A stretch of DNA of 64,000 bases from CAVQJU01 sp963755195 (GTDB taxonomy: Bacteria > Acidobacteriota > Vicinamibacteria > Vicinamibacterales > CAVVIG01): NCBI GenBank assembly GCA_963755195.1, contig CAVWIZ010000001.1, forward strand, positions 372,001 to 436,000. The letters are read 5' to 3'. The notes beneath the pieces are model-generated. The model saw only the letters and a program-made list of their open reading frames with translations. It was not told where the DNA came from and made no database searches. The stretch's first letter is position 1; each line of letters begins with the position of its first letter. Of this stretch, positions 9,928-18,113 are shown one piece after another. Position numbers and translations under genes: made by a program.

Positions 9928-11311
9928 CTAACCCAGGTCCAGTTCCACTCGCTCGAGGTGTTGCGCAATATGGACGGGCCAGTGAAGCTCCGCGGAAATC
10001 CTGGCGGCAAGCGCTTGCAACGGCACGGGCTCGCCGTGGACGAGGTATGTCATGGCAGGCGGATGTGAGAAGCCCGACAGCCACCGCATGATTTCGCCGG
10101 CGTCGGCGTGGGCCGACATCGAGTCGATGCGCTCGATCGACGCCGCGACCGGCACCATCCGACCTTGTATCTTGATCGTCTCTGGCGCCGTCGCAGAGCA
10201 GGCGTCCCCTTGTCCCGGCCGCCTGGTAGCCGACAAACAGCACCGTGTTCTTCGCATCGGGCAGCGCGGCCGCGAGATGATGGAGGACGCGTCCGCCAGT
10301 GGCCATGCCGCTCGCCGCAATCACGATCGAGGGCTCGCGCGATGCGGTGACGGCTTTGGATTGTTCCACGTCTTCCACGATCGTCATCCGGGCGGTGCTG
10401 AACTCGTAGAGCTCGCGCTCATTCGGGTTGAGCTGCGGATCGAGCTCGCTGAGCCGCTCCCGATAGAACTGCAGCGCCGCGGCTGCCATCGGGCTGTCGA
10501 CGTAGACAGGCAGCGCCGGAATCTCCTTGCGTTCCTCGAGACGTTTGAGCCAGTAGATCACTTCTTCGACGCGGCCGATGGCAAACGAGGGAATGATCAG
10601 CTTGCCGCCGCGCTTGACGCCGGCGTTCACGATCGACGCCAGGCGCGCGCCGTCGTCGTCGGGTTCGTGAAGCCGATCGCCGTAGGTCGATTCGACGAGC
10701 AGCACGTCCGCGCGGTCCACGGGCGACGGATCCGGGAGAATCGGGCGGCCATACCGGCCAAGGTCGCCGCCGAACAGCAGCGTCTTGTCGCCGACGCGGA
10801 GACGTGCGTAGGCGGATCCGAGCAAATGGCCGGCGTTGATGAATTCGACGTCAACCCCCGCCACAACCGGCACGGGCCTGTTGTAACCGACCGGCTGCAG
10901 GTGGGTCAGCGTCCGCGCCGCGTCGAGCCTGGTGTAGAGCGGCAACGACGGCTTGTGTTTGCCGTAGCCGTGTTTGTTGACGTAGCGCGCCTCTTCCTCC
11001 TGAATGTGCGCCGAATCCGGCAGCACGATCGTGCAGAGATCGTACGTGCCCGGTGTGCAGAAGATCCGGCCCCGGAACCCCTGCGAGACGAGCCGCGGCA
11101 GATAGCCGCAATGATCAAGATGCGCATGTGTCAACACGACGGCGTCGATGCTGGCGGCGGCGATCGGGAAGGGCGCCCAATTCCGCAGACGCAGTTCCTT
11201 GAGTCCCTGGAACAGACCGCAATCCACGAGCACGCGGCGGTCGCCGAAATCGAGCAGGTGCTTGGAGCCGGTCACCGTGCCGGCCGCGCCAAGAAACGTG
11301 AGTGTCGGCAT
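9928..11311 (-). CDS. MBL-fold beta-CASP ribonuclease-like protein, one frameshift
   Basis: Metallo-beta-lactamase protein with RNA-specificity (beta-CASP) domain, similar to bacterial and archaeal CPSF-like exo/endonucleases. It shows GAAGTVTGSKH at the N-terminus, the zinc motif THAHLDHCGYLP near residue 60, INAGHLLGSAY, VESTYGDR, the beta-CASP motif IPSFAIGRVEEV, IAASGMATGGR, and the C-terminal MSAHADAGEI. The frame shifts after LLCDGA near 10180-10183 (one extra base), and the ending continues in the other frame to the stop at 9928; the repaired length is about 461 residues. The start ATG at 11311 has no Shine-Dalgarno, and TATAGT ends six bases upstream. It is divergent from the S9 peptidase. 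Confidence 0.88.
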
Positions 11312-11317
11312 CGGTTG

Positions 11318-11323
11318 ACTATA
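11318..11323 (-). promoter_or_regulatory. -10-like TATAGT, 6 nt before the beta-CASP gene start
   Basis: TATAGT on the minus strand ends six bases before the ATG at 11311, with no ribosome-binding site between. Transcription from this box would begin at or next to the start codon, predicting a leaderless mRNA. Confidence 0.5.
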
Positions 11324-11341
11324 CTAGCGAGAGGCGCTGAG

Positions 11342-13675
11342 ATGACACGCGAGACACAGAGACGAACTTGCCACAGAGGCTCAGAGACACAGAGGCTTAG
11401 GATCTCCCGGAAAAGATCAGTCTCTGTGACTCTGTGTCTCTGTGGCCTATTCCTCTCTGTGTCTCTCTCTTTCTCAGCGTCTCTCCTGGCGCAGCAGAAA
11501 CCGCTGACGCTCGACGACATCTACGGCCAGGGCACGCGTGTCAACTTCAGCGGTGCGCCGGCGCCCGCGTTTGCGTGGATGGACGGCACGCACTACGCGT
11601 GGCTGCGGCCCACCGGCCAGGGCCGCGGCACCGGCGTCTGGATGAAAGTCGATGCCGCGACCGGCTCAACCGACCCGCTGTTTGACGCCGCGAAGGCTGA
11701 AGCCGCGCTCGCGGCTCTGCCGGGCGTTTCCGCTGCCGACGCCCGGCAGATGGTCCACTCGCGCGATCTGATCTTCAACGGGAGCTACTCGGCCCTGCTC
11801 CTCACCATCGAGGACGACCTGTACCTGTACACGCCGGGCGACAACCGCGCCGCTCGGCTGACGTCCACGTCTGGTGAGGAAGAAGAAGCGACGTTCAGTC
11901 CGGACGGTTCGAAGATCGCGTTCGTTCGCGGCAACAATCTCTTCGTCGTGGACGCCGCGACGAGGCGTGAGACGGCATTGACCGCCGACGGCACGGCCAC
12001 GATCCTGAACGGCAGGCTCGATTGGGTGTACGAAGAGGAGATCTACGGTCGCGGCCAGAAGCGGGCGTACTGGTGGAGTCCGGACTCGTCGCGGCTCGCG
12101 TTTCTCCGCATCGACGACACGTCCGTCTCGACGTACGTCACGCTGGACGACATCAGCTACGACCCGAAGGTCGAGACATGGCGATACCCGCGGGCCGGCG
12201 ATCCCAATCCCACGGCAAAGCTCGGCGTCGTGCGCGCCGGCGGCGGCGCTCCTGGGGCAATCGACTGGATCGACATGTCCAAGTACGCCGGCGCCGACTT
12301 CCTCGTCGTCCGCGTCGTGTGGACGCCCGCCGGAAAGCTTGCCTATGAAGTGCAGAATCGCACGCAGTCGTGGCTGGACCTGAACACCGTCGACGTCAGC
12401 CCGGCCACGGGGGCCCCGAAAACGCTCCTCCGCGAAACGAGCCCGTTCTGGATCAACTCGGAAGATACGACGACGCCGACCTGGCTGCAGGATGGCTCGT
12501 TCCTCTGGCTCAGTGCGCGGTCTGGTTTCACGCACGCCTATCACTACTCCGCCGAAGGCGCGCTGCTCAGCCAGATCACGAAGGGCAGATGGGAGCTGCG
12601 GACGCTCCACGGGGTCGAACAGAACGGCGGATGGATCTATTTCTCCGGCACGGAGCGAAGCCCCATCGGCGGCGACGTGTATCGCGTCAAGCTCGACGGC
12701 ACCGGTCTCGAACGCCTGTCGAAGGCGGCCGGAACACACAACGCCGTGTTCAGTCCGAGCTTCGCGTACTTCATCGACTCGTGGAGCAACGTCTCGACGC
12801 CTGTCCAGGTGCGTCTCCACCGCGACAACGGACAGGACGTGCGCGTGCTTCACGACAACCCGGTCGCGGCGTTCGGCCAGTACAAGCTGTCAGCTCCGGA
12901 GTTCGTGCAGGTGAAAACGCGCGACGGCTTCGTCATGGAAGCCATGATGATCAAGCCTCCGGATTTCGACCCGTCCCGCCGCTATCCGGTGTACCAGTTC
13001 ACCTACGGCGGCCCGCACGCGCAGCAAGTTCGCAATGCCTGGACGCAGGAGTACATGTATCACCAGCTGCTCGCACAGCACGGCATCGTCGTGTGGATCT
13101 GCGACAACCGGACGGCCAGCGGCAAGGGGCTCGAATCCACCTGGCCCGTATTCAAGCATTTCGGCGAAGTAGAGCTGCGCGACATCGAAGACGGCCTGGG
13201 TTGGCTCAAGCAACAGCCGTACGTGGACGAATCGCGAATCGGGATCCACGGGTGGAGTTACGGCGGCTTCATGACCGCCTACGCACTCACGCACAGCACG
13301 AGCTTCGCGATGGGAATCGCGGGGGGGACGGTGGCCGATTGGCGCAACTACGACACGGTCTATACCGAGCGCTACATGGGCACGCCGCAGGAGAATCCGG
13401 ACGGGTATCGCAAGAGCTCGCCCCGCTTCGCGGCCGCCGATCTCCGCGGGGCCCTGCTCCTCGTCCACGGGGCGATCGACGACAACGTGCATCCGCAGAA
13501 CACCATGCAGCTGGCGTACGAACTGCAGAAAGCCGGCAAGCCCTTCAGCCTGATGCTCTACCCGAAATCACGCCACGGCGTCACCGATCCCGCGCTGGCG
13601 CGCCATCTGCGCGGGACGATGCTCGATTTCACGCTGGAACACCTCAAGCCGAACGAAACCAAGGGATCACGATGA
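11342..13675 (+). CDS. S9 family peptidase (dipeptidyl-peptidase IV type), exported
   Basis: Prolyl-oligopeptidase-fold serine peptidase of about 777 residues. The N-terminal beta-propeller (DPP IV N-domain) starts around LTLDDIYGQG; typical blocks are ATFSPDGSKIAFVR, LDWVYEEEIYGR and AYWWSPDSSRLAFLR. The catalytic domain has the nucleophile motif GWSYGGF near residue 640, an aspartate in GAIDDNVHPQN and the histidine in KSRHGV. I chose ATG 11342, which gives a basic n-region (RISRKRS), a hydrophobic core and a c-region ending SASLLA-QQ. This whole leader is encoded by a palindromic intergenic repeat (11349-11468). A GTG at 11426 is an alternative start but would lose the basic residues. Its stop is followed at once by a hairpin repeat. 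Confidence 0.9.
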   Translation: MTRETQRRTCHRGSETQRLRISRKRSVSVTLCLCGLFLSVSLSFSASLLAQQKPLTLDDIYGQGTRVNFSGAPAPAFAWMDGTHYAWLRPTGQGRGTGVWMKVDAATGSTDPLFDAAKAEAALAALPGVSAADARQMVHSRDLIFNGSYSALLLTIEDDLYLYTPGDNRAARLTSTSGEEEEATFSPDGSKIAFVRGNNLFVVDAATRRETALTADGTATILNGRLDWVYEEEIYGRGQKRAYWWSPDSSRLAFLRIDDTSVSTYVTLDDISYDPKVETWRYPRAGDPNPTAKLGVVRAGGGAPGAIDWIDMSKYAGADFLVVRVVWTPAGKLAYEVQNRTQSWLDLNTVDVSPATGAPKTLLRETSPFWINSEDTTTPTWLQDGSFLWLSARSGFTHAYHYSAEGALLSQITKGRWELRTLHGVEQNGGWIYFSGTERSPIGGDVYRVKLDGTGLERLSKAAGTHNAVFSPSFAYFIDSWSNVSTPVQVRLHRDNGQDVRVLHDNPVAAFGQYKLSAPEFVQVKTRDGFVMEAMMIKPPDFDPSRRYPVYQFTYGGPHAQQVRNAWTQEYMYHQLLAQHGIVVWICDNRTASGKGLESTWPVFKHFGEVELRDIEDGLGWLKQQPYVDESRIGIHGWSYGGFMTAYALTHSTSFAMGIAGGTVADWRNYDTVYTERYMGTPQENPDGYRKSSPRFAAADLRGALLLVHGAIDDNVHPQNTMQLAYELQKAGKPFSLMLYPKSRHGVTDPALARHLRGTMLDFTLEHLKPNETKGSR
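11349..11468. repeat. Imperfect palindromic repeat, cacagagacacagag family
   Basis: Two arms of about 54 bp (11351-11405 and 11414-11467), rich in gagacacagag / ctctgtgtctc, are roughly 75-80% complementary by eye, with a short loop. It occupies the space between the divergent beta-CASP and S9 peptidase genes and contains the peptidase leader region. Confidence 0.75.
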
Positions 13676-13677
13676 CA

Positions 13678-13762
13678 ACGTACAACGCAGAGATCGCAGA
13701 GTCCGCAGAGAAAGCAATTCCAAAGAAGTCTCTGCGTGCTCTGCGATCTCTGCGTTGTACGT
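13678..13762. repeat. Near-perfect palindromic repeat, aacgcagagatcgcagag family (possible bidirectional terminator)
   Basis: The 34-bp arms at 13678-13711 and 13729-13762 are inverted copies with only two mismatches, around a 17-nt loop. It fills almost the whole gap between two convergent genes (S9 peptidase and the D-cysteine desulfhydrase family gene), so it could stop transcription from both sides. It is unrelated in sequence to the other repeat families here. Confidence 0.8.
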
Positions 13763-13767
13763 CGTGA

Positions 13768-14748
13768 TCACGCAAAGAGACCGACCTGCCCGCCGGTATG
13801 CCAGAACACGACGGTCTGGCTCCCGGTGAACCGCCCCTGGCGCACGTAAGCGATGAGGCCTGCCATCGCCTTGCCCGTGTAGGTCGGATCGAGAAAGATC
13901 GCTTCCGTCCGGGCGGCCAGCTCAATGGCTTCGCGTGATGCGCTTGTCGGAATGCCGTAACCGTCGCCGACGAACGCGTCATCGATCTCCACAGCCGTGC
14001 CGCGCCCGACGGTCCCCGGATCTGTTCCAAGCAATTCGGCGACGCCGGCGATATTCGCCTGCACCTGCGCCTCGATCGACGCCACCGGGCCATCCGCAGC
14101 GACGCCAACAATGCGAGTCGAGAGCCCGAGCATTCGGCAGGCCGCGACCAGCCCGGCCTGCGTGCCGCCTGACGAGGTCGCGTGCACAACAATGTCCGGA
14201 GCTGGAATCTGCTCGAGCAGCTCGAGCATCGCGCCCAGGTAGGCCAGCGCGCCGAGCGGCATGGAGCCGCCGACCGGAATCTCGAACACGCGGCGACCGC
14301 TGCTCCTCAGCCGTTCCGCCACCTCTCGCATCGTCGGCTCTCGCCGCTCGCGCGCTTCGACGTACACGAGCTCGGCCCCCAGGAGCCGGTCCAGCAGCGC
14401 ATTGGCTGCGTCCTTCGCCGGCCGGCTGCCGTTGACAACCAGGACGGCGCGCATGCCGAGTCTGACGGCAGTCGCGGCGGTCACTCGCGCATGATTCGAC
14501 TGCACGCCACCCGCGGTGATGAGCGTGTCGGCGCCTTCCGCCCGTGCACGAGCGCCGAGCAGCGCGAGCTTCCGCACCTTGTTGCCGCCAAACGCGAATC
14601 CGATCGTGTCGTCGCGCTTGATGAGCAGCCTGGGCCCACCGCCGAGCATGGCCGACAGGCGAGTCATCGGCTCGAGCGCCGAAGGCAGTGGGGCGAGCTC
14701 GAGCGAAGGAACCATCGCGAGCGCCTCGCGCAGCTCCGCCCGCGTCAC
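13768..14748 (-). CDS. D-cysteine desulfhydrase / ACC deaminase family PLP enzyme
   Basis: Fold-type II PLP enzyme that deaminates small amino acids such as D-cysteine or 1-aminocyclopropane-1-carboxylate. The motif GFAFGGNKVRKL carries the PLP lysine near residue 48, and GGVQSNHARVTAA and the glycine-rich ATSSGGTQAGLVAA bind substrate and phosphate. The start is GTG at 14748, overlapping the upstream histidine kinase stop by three bases (GTGA); it gives 326 residues, the family size. The longer open frame upstream is antisense-like noise inside the kinase gene. Substrate cannot be assigned from these motifs alone. Confidence 0.88.
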   Translation of the reverse strand: MTRAELREALAMVPSLELAPLPSALEPMTRLSAMLGGGPRLLIKRDDTIGFAFGGNKVRKLALLGARARAEGADTLITAGGVQSNHARVTAATAVRLGMRAVLVVNGSRPAKDAANALLDRLLGAELVYVEARERREPTMREVAERLRSSGRRVFEIPVGGSMPLGALAYLGAMLELLEQIPAPDIVVHATSSGGTQAGLVAACRMLGLSTRIVGVAADGPVASIEAQVQANIAGVAELLGTDPGTVGRGTAVEIDDAFVGDGYGIPTSASREAIELAARTEAIFLDPTYTGKAMAGLIAYVRQGRFTGSQTVVFWHTGGQVGLFA

Positions 14749-16448
14749 GCTGTTGCCTGCTCGATCACCGCGGGCAGGCAAATCTTCACGGCCGTTCCCT
14801 TTCCGGCGTCGCTGGAGATCCACACATATCCGCTGCTCTGCTTGACGATGCCGTAGACCGTTGACAACCCGAGACCCGTGCCCTTGCCGAACGGCTTGGT
14901 CGTGAAAAACGGCTCGAACGCCCGTGCCCGAGTCCCTTCGTCCATGCCCGATCCGTCGTCGCGCACCAGCAGCGACACGTACTCGCCAGGCGTCACGTAC
15001 GGATGCTGCGCCACGTCCTCGTCGCCCAGCGTGGCGTTGGAGGTGACGAGCGCGACCGTGCCGCCCTTGGGCAGCGCGTACGCCGAATTGACCACGAGGT
15101 TGACGATCACCTGATCGAGCTGACCGAGGTCGACCCGCACGCGCGCAATTTCCGAATCGAGATCCAGCATGATGACGATGTTCTCGTGCACGAGCCGCCG
15201 CAGTATCGGGTGCAGATTGCGAAGCGCGTTGTTGAGATCGATCACAACCGGCTGCAAGACCTGCTGCCGGCTGAAAGCCAGCAGCTGCTGGGTCAGTGCA
15301 GCCGCGCGGCGGGCCGCCTTCGTCAGCTCGTCCAGCGGGTCGTGGCCGTCCGCGGACAGCGCCGGGCGGTACTCGGCCATCGCTATCAGATCCGCGCATC
15401 CGATGATGACGGTCAGCAGATTGTTGAAATCGTGTGCGATGCCGCCGGCAAGCTGACCGACCGCCTCGAGCCGCTGCGACTGGCGAAGCTGTTCTTCGAG
15501 ATCCTTCTGTGCGCTGCGATCGATGATAAACCCGGTGAGCTTCATGATCCGGCCCGCGTCGTCGAACTCGCCAAGGGCGTTGACGAGCGCGTGCACCGGC
15601 CGCCCGTCGTCATGACGCTTGAACGTCGTCTCTCGACCGACGATGCGCCGGTGGGTGGCCAGGTCGTCCATCAGGCCCTGGCACTCCTCCGCATTCCCGT
15701 AGAGGGTGGCCGCGGGCGTCGCCATCGCATCGGCGATCGATCGGAAGCCAAGAAGTTCGGCGAACATCTGATTGCAGGCCAGAATGCGGCCTTCGGCGTT
15801 GCCGACCCAGTTCGCGCTTGCCGATTGTTCGAACAACTCGCGGGCGTTGGCGTAGAGCCTGGCGTGCTCGAGCGCCAGGGCGATTCGATGCGCGAGGTCT
15901 TGCGCCCACTCCACGTCGCTCCCGTCGTAGCCGCGCGGCTCGCGGCGATGGAGGGTCAACGCTCCCAGTGTTCTCTGGGGAGCGTTGAGCGGCACACTGA
16001 TCAGGGAACCGTAGCCGGCCGTTTCGAACAACGCCGGATCTCTCTGCCCTTGCAGGCTGTCCGGGCCGATCGTTTCCTGTAAATCGATCTCGCCGGTTCG
16101 GATTACTTTCGCGGGGCCGCGGGGGGCATCGAGGACGAACGGCACCGTCACAAAGCGCGCGCGTATCTGCCGCTCAATCACGGGATCGGAATGAACGACC
16201 GCGACGCGGCGCACGCGCCCGTCGTCCACCAGATGCAGGGTGCACCAGTCGGCGAATTGCGGGACGACCAGGCGCGCCACGTCCTCTACTTCCGTGTCCG
16301 CGCGGAGCACGGCGCCCAGCCTGGCACTGACGCGGGAGACCATCGCCCATCGGGCCGCCGCCTGCAGGTTACGCCGCCGCGCCCGTTCGAGCCACGCGAT
16401 GGCAGTCGCCACGCCGACCGCGACGATGATCAGCAGGGCCACCCACAT
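14745..16448 (-). CDS. Sensor histidine kinase with GAF and PAS domains
   Basis: 567 residues. One N-terminal membrane anchor (residues 1-20) is followed by a GAF domain (about 40-195), a PAS domain (about 205-325, with NWVGNAEGRILACNQMFAELLGF) and a HisKA dimerisation domain with H-box GGIAHDFNNLL. The ATPase domain has NLVVNSAYALPKGG, DDGSGMDE, EPFFTTKPFGKGTGLGLS. The N-box has Ser-Tyr where Arg-Asp is commoner (NSAYA rather than NARDA). No receiver or response regulator is adjacent, so it is an orphan kinase. The start ATG at 16448 lacks a strong ribosome-binding site. Its stop overlaps the next gene, so the two are probably cotranscribed. Confidence 0.9.
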   Translation of the reverse strand: MWVALLIIVAVGVATAIAWLERARRRNLQAAARWAMVSRVSARLGAVLRADTEVEDVARLVVPQFADWCTLHLVDDGRVRRVAVVHSDPVIERQIRARFVTVPFVLDAPRGPAKVIRTGEIDLQETIGPDSLQGQRDPALFETAGYGSLISVPLNAPQRTLGALTLHRREPRGYDGSDVEWAQDLAHRIALALEHARLYANARELFEQSASANWVGNAEGRILACNQMFAELLGFRSIADAMATPAATLYGNAEECQGLMDDLATHRRIVGRETTFKRHDDGRPVHALVNALGEFDDAGRIMKLTGFIIDRSAQKDLEEQLRQSQRLEAVGQLAGGIAHDFNNLLTVIIGCADLIAMAEYRPALSADGHDPLDELTKAARRAAALTQQLLAFSRQQVLQPVVIDLNNALRNLHPILRRLVHENIVIMLDLDSEIARVRVDLGQLDQVIVNLVVNSAYALPKGGTVALVTSNATLGDEDVAQHPYVTPGEYVSLLVRDDGSGMDEGTRARAFEPFFTTKPFGKGTGLGLSTVYGIVKQSSGYVWISSDAGKGTAVKICLPAVIEQATA

Positions 16449-16457
16449 GGACGGGGA

Positions 16458-17198
16458 TTATTTCACGTGACGGCCCCCGTCGACCCGGAGAGTTTCCCCT
16501 GTCACAAAGTCGCTGTCGACAAGCGCCAGAATCGCCTTCGCGATCTCGATCTCGCCGCCCCACCGGCCAAGCGGCGTCGCCTCTTCGACGGCGCGGTGAT
16601 CGTCCGCGCTCGTTCCCGGCGGCGCCAGAATGGGACCGGGAGCGATGGCGTTGACCAGGATGTTGTCGCCGGCCAGCTCGAGTGCCAGCGCCTCCGTCAG
16701 CCCGATCACACCCGCCTTGGCCACGTAGTACGGGAGGAAGCCGCGGTAGCGCGGGCGGCCGCTGCGCGCAAGCCAGTCGCTGAAGTTGATGATTCGTCCG
16801 CCGCCCTGCTTCCGCATGTGAGGCACGGCCGCCCGCGCGCACAGAAAGGCCGCGCGCAGATCGACGTTGAGCACGCTATCCCAGGCAGCGGCGTCGAGAG
16901 CATCAAACGACCGTTGGCTGTAGACCGATGCCATGTTGACCAGGATGTCGAGACGGCCGAAGGTATCCGCCACACGGTTCACCAGGGCGCTGCATTCGTC
17001 GGGCTGCGACAGATCCGCACGAAACACCTCGCCACGGCGCTTCGCGGCTCGCACGAGCCCGGCTGCCTGCTCGGCCTCGGCCTGCGATCGGGCGTAGCTC
17101 ACCCCCACATCGGCCCCTCGAGCGGCCAGCTCGCCGGCGACGACGAGACCGATCCGCTTTGCGCCCGTGATCAGCGCGACTTTGTTGGTAAGGTCCAA
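16458..17198 (-). CDS. Short-chain dehydrogenase/reductase (SDR)
   Basis: NAD(P)-dependent Rossmann-fold oxidoreductase of the FabG/pteridine-reductase type. It has the nucleotide motif TGAKRIG (TGxxxxxG type), NMAS, the catalytic Ser-Tyr-Lys region (INFSDWLARSG, PYYVAKAG) and a C-terminal TGETLRVDGG. I chose TTG 17198 (protein begins LDLTNKVALITGAK), giving 246 residues, normal for the family. An in-frame GTG at 17234 would add 12 residues encoded by the palindromic repeat upstream. It ends 9 bp before the histidine kinase start on the same strand. The TGAKRIG motif resembles pteridine reductases, but the substrate is unknown. Confidence 0.87.
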   Translation of the reverse strand: MDLTNKVALITGAKRIGLVVAGELAARGADVGVSYARSQAEAEQAAGLVRAAKRRGEVFRADLSQPDECSALVNRVADTFGRLDILVNMASVYSQRSFDALDAAAWDSVLNVDLRAAFLCARAAVPHMRKQGGGRIINFSDWLARSGRPRYRGFLPYYVAKAGVIGLTEALALELAGDNILVNAIAPGPILAPPGTSADDHRAVEEATPLGRWGGEIEIAKAILALVDSDFVTGETLRVDGGRHVK

Positions 17199-17213
17199 GG
17201 AAGAGAAATGCAA

Positions 17214-17273
17214 CCACGAAGGCACGAAGAACACAAAGAAGAGATTTCTTCTTCGTGCTTTCGTGTCTTCGTG
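17214..17273. repeat. Palindromic repeat, ccacgaaggcacgaag family
   Basis: Arms ccacgaag...aagaaga (17214-17242) and its imperfect reverse complement (17246-17273) form a hairpin of about 28 bp with a tiny loop, located between the DUF1326 gene and the SDR gene. It may act as a terminator for the former; it also abuts the SDR start codon region. Confidence 0.72.
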
Positions 17274-17285
17274 GCTAAAGGAAGT

Positions 17286-17945
17286 TTAGTAGCTGAAGGT
17301 GCCGAAGAACGCGGACCGTTTATTCGGGTCGCTCCACTTGGTGCCGAGCGCCGAACCGCTGAAACTGTGCACGTCGGCCACGCCCATCGTCGCCTGGTCG
17401 ACCGAGGCCAGCGGGTGGAACCACTGCATCGCGCCGCACGACGGGTCGTGCGTCATGACCTTGCTCACGTCGAGCGCGACGTTCGAGGTCGCCACGTGAA
17501 TTTCCTGAGCCGCGTCGGCAAAGCGGATTGGCGCCGCCGTCACAGAGACGATCGTGCCGATGCTCTTGGTGAGATCGTGGGCCATGGCCACGAGCGCGAT
17601 GCGCTGGGCCGGGTTGGCGCGCTCGTCGACATACACCACCGAGCGGACGACCGCTCTACCGCCGCCGATCTCGTACAAGCCGAGATTCTTGTCGCCGGAG
17701 AGCGCCGCCACGACCGACAGGCCATCCACCGACACGCCGTTCACGGTGCCGCGATCGATCTTCCACGCGAGCACGGCCTGCTTGCCCATCGTCTCGGCCT
17801 CGCTGCCCATGATGCAGCCGCCCGTGAAGATTTCGGCCGTGCGCGCTTCGACGTACTGGCCGGTCACGGTTGAATTGCCGCCCGCCGTCATCGACACCGT
17901 GCTGGCCAATCCGACCACCGCCGCCAGAATAATTGCTCGCTTCAT
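17286..17945 (-). CDS. DUF1326 domain-containing secreted protein
   Basis: 219 residues with an N-terminal signal peptide (hydrophobic IILAAVVGLASTVSMTAGG). The DUF1326 signature follows: GQYVEARTAEIFTGGCIMGSE, then KQAVLAWKIDRGTVNGV. A distal DPSCGAMQWFHPL supplies a second conserved cysteine. Family function is not established. The start ATG at 17945 has GAGG five bases upstream, and a TATAAT box lies 48 bp further up (17994-17999). A palindromic repeat follows the stop. Confidence 0.86.
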   Translation of the reverse strand: MKRAIILAAVVGLASTVSMTAGGNSTVTGQYVEARTAEIFTGGCIMGSEAETMGKQAVLAWKIDRGTVNGVSVDGLSVVAALSGDKNLGLYEIGGGRAVVRSVVYVDERANPAQRIALVAMAHDLTKSIGTIVSVTAAPIRFADAAQEIHVATSNVALDVSKVMTHDPSCGAMQWFHPLASVDQATMGVADVHSFSGSALGTKWSDPNKRSAFFGTFSY

Positions 17946-17993
17946 TGCAACCTCAAAGGACGGGAAACACCCGCCGGAAAAACGGCAGCCTCA

Positions 17994-17999
17994 ATTATA
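17994..17999 (-). promoter_or_regulatory. -10-like TATAAT upstream of the DUF1326 gene
   Basis: Perfect TATAAT on the minus strand, 48 nt upstream of the ATG at 17945. This is a conventional leader with a Shine-Dalgarno, unlike the leaderless set elsewhere in the window. No clear -35 box is visible. Confidence 0.4.
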
Positions 18000-18004
18000 G
18001 AACC

Positions 18005-18096
18005 GCGAAGGTCGCAAAGATCACGACGACTCAGATAGGCTTACTGACTTTGACGGCTCGCGAGCCTTTGGAGCTTCGTGAGCTTGGCGGTGAAAC
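18005..18096. repeat. Weak inverted repeat, accgcgaaggtcgcaaag / cttcgtgagcttggcggt
   Basis: The outer ends of this intergenic stretch (accgcgaaggtc on the left, gagcttggcggt on the right) are partly complementary, and the segment resembles a degenerate member of another border repeat. Arm matching is poor inside, so this is a tentative call. Confidence 0.3.
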
Positions 18097-18113
18097 CGGG
18101 AGGCAGACAGATT

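Noticed and set aside
10052..11341. Long open frame extending the S9 peptidase upstream by 430 residues
   Set aside because: The extra part is antisense to the beta-CASP nuclease gene, has no recognisable domain, and the peptidase leader begins at 11342.
11349..11468. Possible insertion sequence or MITE
   Set aside because: No transposase or target-site duplication can be identified; kept as a palindromic repeat instead.
11666..12853. 395-residue minus-strand frame inside the S9 peptidase
   Set aside because: Arg/Val-rich shadow frame without domain; the plus-strand frame carries the propeller and catalytic domain.
16458..17234. GTG start at 17234 for the SDR gene
   Set aside because: It would add 12 residues encoded by the intergenic repeat; TTG 17198 gives the normal family N-terminus. 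The choice is not certain.
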